This document shows, in pieces, positions 1 to 5,480 of a DNA stretch of 5,602 nt. Origin of the DNA: Acidobacteriota bacterium (GTDB lineage Bacteria; Acidobacteriota; JAAYUB01; JAMOQF01). The translations under genes and the position numbers were made by a program. The stretch is from NCBI GenBank assembly GCA_027040585.1, contig JALULU010000408.1, positions 1 through 5,602 of the forward strand, in the 5' to 3' direction. The number at the start of each line of letters is the position of its first letter. Within the stretch, counting starts at the first letter, position 1. Under the pieces are notes generated by a model. The model made no database searches, was not told where the DNA came from, and saw only the letters and a program-made list of their open reading frames with translations.

Positions 1-174
1 GTAAAAGATTACAGGGAAAAATTTGCAAATCCATTTAAGGCTGCTGAACTTGGATATATAGATGAAATTATAGATCCAGCGTATTTGAGGCCAAAACTCA
101 TCAGGCATTTTGAATCACTTAAAAATAAAAAAGAATCACTTCCTGCAAAAAAGCATGGAAATATACCACTTTAG
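1..174 (+). CDS. Acyl-CoA carboxylase carboxyltransferase subunit, C-terminal fragment (propionyl-CoA carboxylase beta / MmdA family)
   Basis: Only the last 57 codons are present; the gene begins outside the window. The reading frame opens at base 1 and stops with TAG at 172-174. The visible residues include YREKFANPFKAAELGYIDEI, then RPKLIRHFESLKNKK, and end in KHGNIPL. This is the characteristic C-terminus of the crotonase-fold carboxyltransferase family (PccB, MmdA, and AccD5-like proteins). The family transfers CO2 between carboxybiotin and the alpha carbon of an acyl-CoA. The next two genes encode a biotin carboxylase and a biotin carrier, which argues for an ATP-dependent carboxylase (most simply propionyl-CoA to methylmalonyl-CoA) rather than a sodium-pumping decarboxylase. 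The acyl-CoA-binding part is outside the window, so the substrate cannot be read. The stop codon overlaps the ribosome-binding site of the next gene. Family assignment is firm; exact substrate is inference. Confidence 0.9.
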   Translation, partial: VKDYREKFANPFKAAELGYIDEIIDPAYLRPKLIRHFESLKNKKESLPAKKHGNIPL

Positions 175-183
175 GAAGGAAAA

Positions 184-1701
184 ATGTTTAAAAAAGTTTT
201 AATAGCAAATAGAGGTGAAATAGCACTTAGAATTATGAGGGCGGCAAAGGAATTAAAAATTCCTGTGGTAACCATTCACTCGGATGCTGACATTAGTGCT
301 CTTCACGTTCTTCTTTCACCTGAAAGTTATCATCTTGAAGGTGTTACACCATCTGAAACATATTTAAATATTGACAAGATAATTGAAATAGCAAAAAAAT
401 CTGGTGCTGATGCCATCCATCCCGGCTATGGATTTCTATCTGAAAATGAAAAGTTTGCAAAGGCGTGTGAAGAGAATGGCATAACCTTTATAGGCCCATC
501 TCCTTCAAGTATGAAAGCAATGGGAGATAAACTGAGGGCCAGGGAACTTGCGAAAAAAGCTGGTGTTCCTGTTATTCCCGGCACAGAAAAACCAATTACA
601 TCACTTGAAGAGGCAAAGGCTTTTGCGAATGAAGTTGGCTATCCAATAATTTTGAAAGCCCCGGCAGGTGGTGGTGGTAGGGGAATGAGGCTGGTTAAAA
701 GTGAAGATGAGCTTAAAAACAGTATAGAATCTGCTAAAAGAGAGTCTTTAGGTGCCTTTGGAGACGACAGAATTTACATTGAAAAATATCTTGAAGAACC
801 CCACCACATTGAAATACAGGTAGTGGCAGATAAATTTGGAAATACATTTCACCTATTTGAAAGGGAGTGCTCAATTCAGAGAAGACATCAAAAGGTGATT
901 GAGGAGAGTCCTTCCCCATTTATTGACAATAAACTCAGACTTGAGATTGCAAGAAATGGCGTGAAGATTGCGAAAGCTGTGGGTTATTTTAATGCAGGTA
1001 CAATTGAATTTTTAGTGGATAAATATAAAAAATTTTACTTTTTAGAAATGAACACAAGACTTCAGGTGGAGCACCCTGTAACTGAGCTTGTAACTGGTAT
1101 TGATATTGTTAAGGCACAATTTAAAATAGCAGCAGGTGAAAAACTCGACTGGAAGCAAGAAAATATAAAACAAAGTGGGCATGCAATTGAAGCAAGAATA
1201 TATGCTGAAGATGTACTCAATAACTTTAACCCATCTCCCGGGAAAATAGTAGGGCTTATAAATCCCTCAAATCCCGGGACAAGAATTGATACAGGTGTTT
1301 ATCAGGGATATACAATACCTATTTACTACGATTCTATGATTGCGAAACTTTTAAGTTATGGAGAAACAAGGGAAGAGGCGATAAACAGGATGCTTGTGGC
1401 ATTAAATGAATACAGACTTGCAGGAGTGAAGAACAATATTGTATTTCATAAAATAGTAATGGAATCAAAGAACTTTTTGGAAGGTAAGTATAGTACAAAT
1501 TTCCTGAATGAATTTGACTATGTAAGTGAAATAAAAAAGATAAGAAATGAAAATATTAAAAATGTAATTTTAGCGGCTTCACTTACATATAAAATGATGG
1601 AAAAAGATATAAAGAGTGTTGATGAAAGGGAAAAATCCCGCTGGAAAACATCTGGAAGAATAGAATCCATTTATAAAAACTCATTTAGACTTTTGTACTA
1701 A
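184..1701 (+). CDS. Biotin carboxylase subunit of acyl-CoA (probably propionyl-CoA) carboxylase
   Basis: This 505-residue protein carboxylates biotin on the carrier subunit using ATP and bicarbonate. The N-terminal domain starts with KKVLIANRGEIALRI (3-17) and has HPGYGFLSEN (79-88). The ATP-grasp domain carries the glycine-rich loop KAPAGGGGRGM (158-168), EKYLEEPHHIEIQ (200-212) and RRHQKVIEESPSP (233-245). The catalytic segment EMNTRLQVEHPVTE spans 288-301. Residues matching the E. coli biotin carboxylase active site are present: K116, K158, H208, K237, E275, E288, N290, R292, E296 and R338. It should therefore be active. The tail (about 447-505, with SRWKTSGR at 485-492) follows the core BC domain and is usual for stand-alone subunits of PccA/PycA type. 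AGGAAGGA at 173-180 lies just before the ATG. The gene sits 9 bp after the carboxyltransferase and 9 bp before the carrier gene. A pyruvate carboxylase A subunit is possible by sequence alone, but the neighbouring KHGNIPL-type carboxyltransferase argues against it. Confidence 0.95.
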   Translation: MFKKVLIANRGEIALRIMRAAKELKIPVVTIHSDADISALHVLLSPESYHLEGVTPSETYLNIDKIIEIAKKSGADAIHPGYGFLSENEKFAKACEENGITFIGPSPSSMKAMGDKLRARELAKKAGVPVIPGTEKPITSLEEAKAFANEVGYPIILKAPAGGGGRGMRLVKSEDELKNSIESAKRESLGAFGDDRIYIEKYLEEPHHIEIQVVADKFGNTFHLFERECSIQRRHQKVIEESPSPFIDNKLRLEIARNGVKIAKAVGYFNAGTIEFLVDKYKKFYFLEMNTRLQVEHPVTELVTGIDIVKAQFKIAAGEKLDWKQENIKQSGHAIEARIYAEDVLNNFNPSPGKIVGLINPSNPGTRIDTGVYQGYTIPIYYDSMIAKLLSYGETREEAINRMLVALNEYRLAGVKNNIVFHKIVMESKNFLEGKYSTNFLNEFDYVSEIKKIRNENIKNVILAASLTYKMMEKDIKSVDEREKSRWKTSGRIESIYKNSFRLLY

Positions 1702-1710
1702 GGAGGCAGA

Positions 1711-2220
1711 ATGAAATATGAAATAGAAATTGATGGTGAAAATTTTGAGATTGAGCTAAACAAAGAAGATGGGAAGTTTAAATATGAATTTCCAGATGGT
1801 GAAAAAGGCGAAATAACACTGATGGAATTAAATAAGAGTGAATTTTTCTTAAAAAAAGGGAGTGATAATTATCATTTTTACTCATACAAGAAAGAAAATA
1901 ATGACGAAATTTCTATTTCACATGGAAATTGCTGTTATGAGGTGAAGGTAAGTGATTTTAGGAAGAGAATTTTAAAAAAGATGTCCGGAGTTGAAGAAAA
2001 TGTCAATAGAATTGTTGCCCCAATGCCGGGGAAAATTGTAAGCATAAATGTAGAAGAAGGGGATGAAGTTGATAAAGACTCAGTTTTGCTTGTTATGGAG
2101 GCAATGAAAATGGAAAATCTTTTAAAAAGTCCCAGAAGTGGTAAGATAAAGAAAATACATGTGAAGTCAGGTGATTCAGTAGAGGCAAAGGCGACACTCC
2201 TCGATTTTTTTGAGGAATAG
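1711..2220 (+). CDS. Biotin carboxyl carrier protein subunit of the acyl-CoA carboxylase
   Basis: This 169-residue subunit carries the biotin that shuttles between the biotin carboxylase and the carboxyltransferase. The C-terminal biotinyl/lipoyl domain (about 100-168) begins IVAPMPGKIVSINVEEGDEV and contains EAMKMEN (130-136), so K133 is the predicted biotinylated lysine. The domain ends GDSVEAKATLLDF. The N-terminal half (1-90) is beta-rich. Its HGNCCYEVKVSDFRKRI segment (71-87) resembles the small beta domain that precedes the biotinyl domain in propionyl-CoA carboxylase alpha chains and probably contacts the partner subunits; that role is inferred. Two adjacent cysteines (C74, C75) lie in this segment. 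No Pro/Ala-rich linker is visible; the link to the biotinyl domain is short and charged. A strong AGGAGG at 1701-1706 precedes the ATG and overlaps the stop of the biotin carboxylase gene. This gene completes a three-subunit carboxylase in the order carboxyltransferase, biotin carboxylase, carrier. Confidence 0.94.
   Translation: MKYEIEIDGENFEIELNKEDGKFKYEFPDGEKGEITLMELNKSEFFLKKGSDNYHFYSYKKENNDEISISHGNCCYEVKVSDFRKRILKKMSGVEENVNRIVAPMPGKIVSINVEEGDEVDKDSVLLVMEAMKMENLLKSPRSGKIKKIHVKSGDSVEAKATLLDFFEE
2212..2216 (+). promoter_or_regulatory. Ribosome-binding site deciding a TTG start
   Basis: GAGGA lies inside the last codons of the biotin carrier gene, eight bases before TTG 2225. A more upstream TTG at 2210 is in the same frame but overlaps this site and has no Shine-Dalgarno sequence of its own. 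The TTG at 2225 is therefore preferred. This is a judgement from spacing only. Confidence 0.55.
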
Positions 2221-2224
2221 AAAG

Positions 2225-2731
2225 TTGATTTTAGGGATTGATGGTGAAAGTGAAAATTTAATACTTGGAGTATCAAGAGACCTATCAAATTTTTTGGGAT
2301 ACAATTTACTCTACACCATATCAGAGGAAAAAATTAAAAATAGGTTTAAATTGGGAAGTAGTTCAATTTTACTTAAAATAAGTTTATCACTTGAAAGATT
2401 TAAGAGAATTGAAGATGGATTTGAAATGATTTTAACTGAAAAAGAAAAGGGAGTAATAATTCCATTTTCGCCGTTTAAAGAATTTTTTGAAGTTTATAAA
2501 TCAAGGGATGAGAAAGATATTGATCTATTTAACTATTATTTTTTTACATTTCTTGAAAAATTTAAGACCCCGGAACATTACATAATCATATATGAAAAAA
2601 AAGACGACAATTTTTATAATTTTTTTAAAAACTTATCTAAAAAATTTAATTTTAAGACAGTATTCATACCACAATATGAAATTTTAAGTGGTGAAATTGA
2701 CTACGAAAATGTGGTAAAATCCTTTTTTTAA
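2225..2731 (+). CDS. Deoxynucleoside kinase-like protein lacking a P-loop (putative pseudoenzyme)
   Basis: This 168-residue protein is not clearly recognisable by any single motif. Its layout follows the deoxynucleoside kinase (dCK/dGK) family, which phosphorylates deoxynucleosides with ATP. It opens with a beta strand, LGIDGESENL (3-12), where the family has G(I/V)EGxxGxGKS/T. The GK(S/T) is replaced, so no Walker A lysine is present. A helix SSSILLKISLSLERF resembles the family's QLxxLxxRF helix. GVIIPFSPFKEFFEVY corresponds to the (D/E)RS region but lacks the Arg. TPEHYIIIY corresponds to PDLVIYL. The Arg-rich lid is not visible. FIPQYEILSGEIDYENVVKS matches the family's closing strand and helix. 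The protein is shorter than usual (about 200-220). The ORF is intact and very AT-rich, with an A8 run near 2595-2602. The start is TTG 2225, chosen for the GAGGA before it; TTG 2210 would add five residues. The gene begins 4 bp after the carrier gene and is followed by a PanC-like gene. Deoxynucleoside kinase genes are, to my knowledge, frequent neighbours of panB/panC. ATP-dependent kinase activity is unlikely. It could instead be an unrelated hypothetical protein. Confidence 0.55.
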   Translation: MILGIDGESENLILGVSRDLSNFLGYNLLYTISEEKIKNRFKLGSSSILLKISLSLERFKRIEDGFEMILTEKEKGVIIPFSPFKEFFEVYKSRDEKDIDLFNYYFFTFLEKFKTPEHYIIIYEKKDDNFYNFFKNLSKKFNFKTVFIPQYEILSGEIDYENVVKSFF

Positions 2732-2752
2732 AATAAACGAGGATATACCTTA

Positions 2753-3598
2753 ATGAAAATTTTAAAGAAAGTTGAAGAAGTTTCACAAATAAGAAGAGAA
2801 ATTAAAGACAAAAGTGTGGGTCTTATCCACCTTTCAGGGAATTTACATCCGGGTAGTGTACAGGTAGTGAGAAAATTATGTGTAATGTGCGATGTCAGAT
2901 TTGCTACAATTTTTTTAAATCCAACAATTGATAACTTTAGCAAAATTAAAAACGTATGTGAGGATTGTAAAGAAAAAGATTATTCAACCCTTGAGGCAGA
3001 AAATATAGATTATTTATTTTGTCCTGATGTGGTAGATATTTTTCCACCTGATTCACTGACTGAGGTAATTCCCGAAAAATTAATTGAAAGATTTTCTGAT
3101 TATGGATCCAGTAAATATATTACTTCTACTGCGACTTTCTTTTTTAAATTGATAAATCTTATTCAACCAGACTTCATCTTCATTGGACAGAGAAATTTTT
3201 TAGACTTATTTATTCTGAAGCAGGTGATAAAAGATTTTGACATGGATGTAAACGTAGTAATTTCGCCAATTTTGAGAAATGAAAAAGGCATACCATATTC
3301 AAGCTTTTTAAAACATTTGTCTGAAGAAGAGGAAAAAACTGCTGTTTCAGTTTATACAGTTTTATCTGAGGTTAGAGAAAAAATATCTTCAGGAGAAAAA
3401 TCCACATCCAACATAAAAAAATATATGGAAAATGAGTTTAAAAATATAGAAAATTTTAAAATAAATAAAATTGAAATTCTCAATTTAAATGATTTTTCAG
3501 ATGTTGAGAATGTAGAAGGAGAAATTGTTCTTATTGTTTCAGGGGAGATTAATGGGAAGAAATATTCTGACTCTATTTTCCTTAAGAGTAAAATTTAG
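2753..3598 (+). CDS. Divergent pantothenate synthetase (PanC) homologue with a degraded active site
   Basis: PanC condenses pantoate and beta-alanine with ATP in the cytoplasm for CoA synthesis. This 281-residue protein has normal PanC length and fold landmarks: SGNLHPG (28-34), TIFLNP (52-57), LINLIQPDFIFIG (133-145), SPILRNEKGIPYSS (171-184) and a C-terminal domain ending KKYSDSIFL, matching the usual RLIDNxxL. The catalytic residues are largely gone. In HxGH the first His remains (H32), but the second is Ser35. The Gln of FVNPxQF is Ile59. GxKDxQQ reads GQRNFLD (145-151). SSRN reads SSFL (183-186). The GHFRG segment has no counterpart (about KYITS, 121-125). Normal pantothenate synthesis is therefore unlikely; a new ligand-binding, structural or regulatory role is inference. 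Two CxxC pairs, C43/C46 and C69/C72, and C90 are unusual extras. GAGGA at 2739-2743 precedes the ATG by nine bases. The reading frame is intact, and its end overlaps dacB by 47 bp. No panB or panD is in the window. The homology is firm; the loss of function is argued from the residues. Confidence 0.8.
   Translation: MKILKKVEEVSQIRREIKDKSVGLIHLSGNLHPGSVQVVRKLCVMCDVRFATIFLNPTIDNFSKIKNVCEDCKEKDYSTLEAENIDYLFCPDVVDIFPPDSLTEVIPEKLIERFSDYGSSKYITSTATFFFKLINLIQPDFIFIGQRNFLDLFILKQVIKDFDMDVNVVISPILRNEKGIPYSSFLKHLSEEEEKTAVSVYTVLSEVREKISSGEKSTSNIKKYMENEFKNIENFKINKIEILNLNDFSDVENVEGEIVLIVSGEINGKKYSDSIFLKSKI
3542..3547 (+). promoter_or_regulatory. Ribosome-binding site for dacB inside the PanC-like gene
   Basis: GGGGAG lies four bases before ATG 3552, within the last codons of the PanC-like gene. 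The gap is short, but this is the only ATG that places a signal peptide near the N-terminus. A better Shine-Dalgarno core, AAGGAG (3516-3521), lies too near TTG 3525 (three bases) and rather far from TTG 3534 (twelve bases). The overlap suggests translational coupling. Confidence 0.45.
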
Positions 3599-5027
3599 CA
3601 TATTCTTAATCCTACTATTTTATACAGCAGTTTCTGGATATGATTTAAAAAATCTAAAAAGGGATGTATCAAAATTAAAAGGGTTTGATGCAGTTGTTGC
3701 ATATGATCTTACAGACAACAAATTTATAATAAATAAAAATGGCAATAAACTCTTTAAACCTGCCTCCACATTAAAAATTATAACCACTTACGCATATTTG
3801 AAAAAATTTTCCATGGATAAACAATTTTCAACAAAGGTTTACCTTGATAAATTGCCCAATAAAGATGGTGTTTTAAATGGGAATATTTATATTTATGGGG
3901 ATGGGGATCCTTCACTTTCCTATAGATTTTTTGATAATTCAAGGGATGAACCTGTTGAATATTTTTTAGATTCAATACTGAAAAAATTTAATATTAAAAA
4001 AATTAAGGGTAATATAGTTGTAGATGACAGTAAGTTTCTATATAAACCCTATGGGCCTTCGTGGAGTTGGGAAGTGTTTCAATGGGCATATGGCGTAAAG
4101 GTTTCAGCATTATCTTTAAATGACAATACGTTTAATATAGAACTTTTACCAACTAAAAATGGGAAAAGGGTCAATACCAGTATAACACCTAAATATTTAA
4201 ACAAATACCTCGTAAACAATTGTATAACATCAAAATATGCAAAAATAGATGATTTAATTGCTTTTAAGCCCTTTGACAGTGACAGGGTTTATATAAGTGG
4301 ATATTTGCCAATAAGCCTTGTTAACTGGAATCTCAAAATTGCAGTAACCGATCCAGCACTATATTTTGGAAATTATCTTAGAGAAATAATGGAAAATAGA
4401 GGAATTGAAATTAAAGGAAGTATAAAAGTGATTCACAGATATCATTTTATGAAATTTAAAAGGATATCTTATAAAAACAAACCTTTGGTGGAAATTAAAG
4501 GGAAAAAGGTAAGAGAAGTAATAAAAAAAATGTTAAAAAAGAGTATAAACTTATATGCAGAGCTCCTTTTAAGGGATCTCGGTGTAACTGAACCTTTTTT
4601 CAACTATAGAGATGAAAGAAAAAATGGTATTAGTATGGAATATAAATTATTAAAGGGGATTTTAAATAGTAAAAATTCCTTGATAGTAGATGGATCGGGT
4701 TTATCACAGAGAAATTTAATTACTCCAATGGTTTTTATCAAAATTTTAAAAAAAATTCATAGGGCTAAAAATTTTAGCAGTTTCCTAAATTTTTTACCAA
4801 TTTCTGGAGAAGATGGGACACTTAAACATCGGATGGGTGGAAGATACAGGAAAAGAATTTTTGCAAAGACCGGTCAAATTGAAGAAGTTGTATCAAGGGT
4901 AGGTTATATAAAGACATTCTCAAATAAATTGATTGCATTTGTTTTAGTGACAAATAATGATCCCAATTATAAATTGAATACTAAAAATATTTTTGATAGA
5001 ATATGTAAAGTTCTATGTAATTATTAA
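3552..5027 (+). CDS. dacB: D-alanyl-D-alanine carboxypeptidase/endopeptidase, PBP4 (DacB, peptidase S13) family
   Basis: This exported 491-residue serine DD-peptidase trims or cleaves peptidoglycan cross-bridges. An n-region with Arg and Lys (R3, R12, K14) is followed by a hydrophobic stretch at about 15-27 and VSG at 27-29, consistent with a cleaved signal peptide. The three penicillin-binding motifs are present: STLK (S72 nucleophile, K75), SIN (S331-N333, within KSINLYAE) and KTG (439-441). Other S13 landmarks are GDGDPSL (116-122), VSALSLNDN (about 184-192), DGSGLS (380-385) and SGEDGTLKHRM (419-429). The 259 residues between SxxK and SxN show that the PBP4-type inserted domains are retained; overall length is close to E. 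coli PBP4 (477). The residue after KTG is Gln, less usual than Thr. ATG 3552 was chosen for GGGGAG upstream and for signal-peptide position; TTG 3525 would add nine residues. The gene overlaps the PanC-like gene by 47 bp. It has no obvious functional tie to the carboxylase. Confidence 0.93.
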   Translation: MGRNILTLFSLRVKFSIFLILLFYTAVSGYDLKNLKRDVSKLKGFDAVVAYDLTDNKFIINKNGNKLFKPASTLKIITTYAYLKKFSMDKQFSTKVYLDKLPNKDGVLNGNIYIYGDGDPSLSYRFFDNSRDEPVEYFLDSILKKFNIKKIKGNIVVDDSKFLYKPYGPSWSWEVFQWAYGVKVSALSLNDNTFNIELLPTKNGKRVNTSITPKYLNKYLVNNCITSKYAKIDDLIAFKPFDSDRVYISGYLPISLVNWNLKIAVTDPALYFGNYLREIMENRGIEIKGSIKVIHRYHFMKFKRISYKNKPLVEIKGKKVREVIKKMLKKSINLYAELLLRDLGVTEPFFNYRDERKNGISMEYKLLKGILNSKNSLIVDGSGLSQRNLITPMVFIKILKKIHRAKNFSSFLNFLPISGEDGTLKHRMGGRYRKRIFAKTGQIEEVVSRVGYIKTFSNKLIAFVLVTNNDPNYKLNTKNIFDRICKVLCNY

Positions 5028-5055
5028 AAAATTTGTTTAAAAAGGAGTTTGGTTT

Positions 5056-5277
5056 ATGGCTGGTGAACTTTTTTCAGAAAAAGTAAGGGTTGGTAAAAGA
5101 ACATACTTTTTTGACGTTAAGGAAAATGTAAGAGGAGAAAAATACCTCTTTATAACCGAATCTAAAAAAGAAGAAAATGGGAACTACTCAAGAAACAGAA
5201 TATTAGTTTTTAATGAAGATATTGATAAATTTATGGAGGGCTTTTCCAAAGCAATAGATTTTATGAAAAATGAGTAA
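5056..5277 (+). CDS. Small single-PUR-repeat nucleic-acid-binding protein (DUF3276 / bacterial Pur-alpha-like)
   Basis: This 73-residue protein matches the bacterial PUR-repeat family: FSEKVRVGKRTYFFDVKENV (6-25), then YLFITESKK (30-38), then RILVFNEDIDKFMEGFSKAI (48-67). The pattern is a beta sheet followed by a C-terminal amphipathic helix (about 54-71). Family members dimerise through this fold and bind single-stranded DNA or RNA; Borrelia BpuR is a regulatory member. One PUR repeat fills the whole protein, as usual in bacteria. AAAGGAG at 5041-5047 is spaced eight bases from ATG 5056, a strong site. It lies 28 bp after dacB with no visible promoter between, so it probably shares the transcript. 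Its targets are unknown. Family assignment is firm; a role in regulating the genes upstream is not shown. Confidence 0.85.
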   Translation: MAGELFSEKVRVGKRTYFFDVKENVRGEKYLFITESKKEENGNYSRNRILVFNEDIDKFMEGFSKAIDFMKNE

Positions 5278-5309
5278 GTAGATAGTATTTTACTATTACC
5301 ACTTTTCTT
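5277..5309 (+). terminator. Weak hairpin after the last gene, possible transcription terminator
   Basis: A perfect six-pair stem, ATAGTA (5282-5287) and TACTAT (5291-5296), has a TTT loop, with an outer AGT/ACT pairing interrupted by mismatches. TTTTCTT follows at 5303-5309. The stem is almost pure A-T, so it is a poor intrinsic terminator. Its place directly after the last stop codon of the operon is what supports it. Confidence 0.35.
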
Positions 5310-5440
5310 ATAAATAATTACAGATTAAATTTTTTATAGGTCAGTTTTTCGAATTTTTTTGAGGTTTGACCCCACATTTTTTGCCACTATTTTTTCAGTT
5401 TAACATTATACCGAGGTCTGACCCCATATTTTTTCTTTAT

Positions 5441-5463
5441 CATTTATTGTCATTTATTGTCAT
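5441..5463. repeat. Short tandem repeat, 10-bp unit CATTTATTGT
   Basis: The unit CATTTATTGT occurs twice head to tail (5441-5450 and 5451-5460) and then begins a third time as CAT. It sits between the second and third AGGTCTGACCCCA copies. On the minus strand the unit reads ACAATAAATG. Confidence 0.8.
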
Positions 5464-5466
5464 CGA

Positions 5467-5480
5467 GGTCAGGTCTGACC
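5467..5480. repeat. Inverted repeat GGTCAG-GT-CTGACC
   Basis: GGTCAG (5467-5472) and CTGACC (5475-5480) are exact reverse complements separated by two bases. It arises because the third repeat copy is preceded by an extra GAGGTC. The two-base spacer is too tight for a stable six-pair hairpin loop, but the site could form a shorter hairpin or be a two-fold-symmetric protein site. Confidence 0.6.

Noticed and set aside
734..919. Minus-strand open frame of 61 codons inside the biotin carboxylase gene
   Set aside because: It is antisense to strongly conserved ATP-grasp motifs, has no recognisable protein features, and is best explained as a shadow of the real gene.
1935..2288. Minus-strand open frame of 117 codons across the carrier/kinase-like junction
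   Set aside because: It is antisense to the biotinyl domain; its Ser/Phe-rich composition is what the complement of a Lys/Glu-rich gene gives.
2591..2731. Frameshift in the kinase-like gene at the A8 run (2595-2602) or the T7 run before the stop
   Set aside because: The frame stays open and the closing strand and helix still fit the family after the A8 run, so there is no sign of a shift.
2728..2943. Minus-strand open frame of 71 codons at the start of the PanC-like gene
   Set aside because: It is antisense to the conserved SGNLHPG and FLNP region and has no family features.
2753..3598. Calling this gene an ordinary functional panC
   Set aside because: The overall fold and length match, but the second His of HxGH, the pantoate Gln, GxKDxQQ and the SSRN Arg are all replaced, so a plain functional call would mislead.
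3778..3975. Minus-strand open frame of 65 codons in dacB
   Set aside because: It lies opposite a conserved part of the PBP4 domain and shows no motif of its own.
5278..5287. GTAG tetranucleotide next to the hairpin as a REP-element signature
   Set aside because: A GTAG next to an A-T-only hairpin is too weak and likely by chance in this AT-rich sequence.
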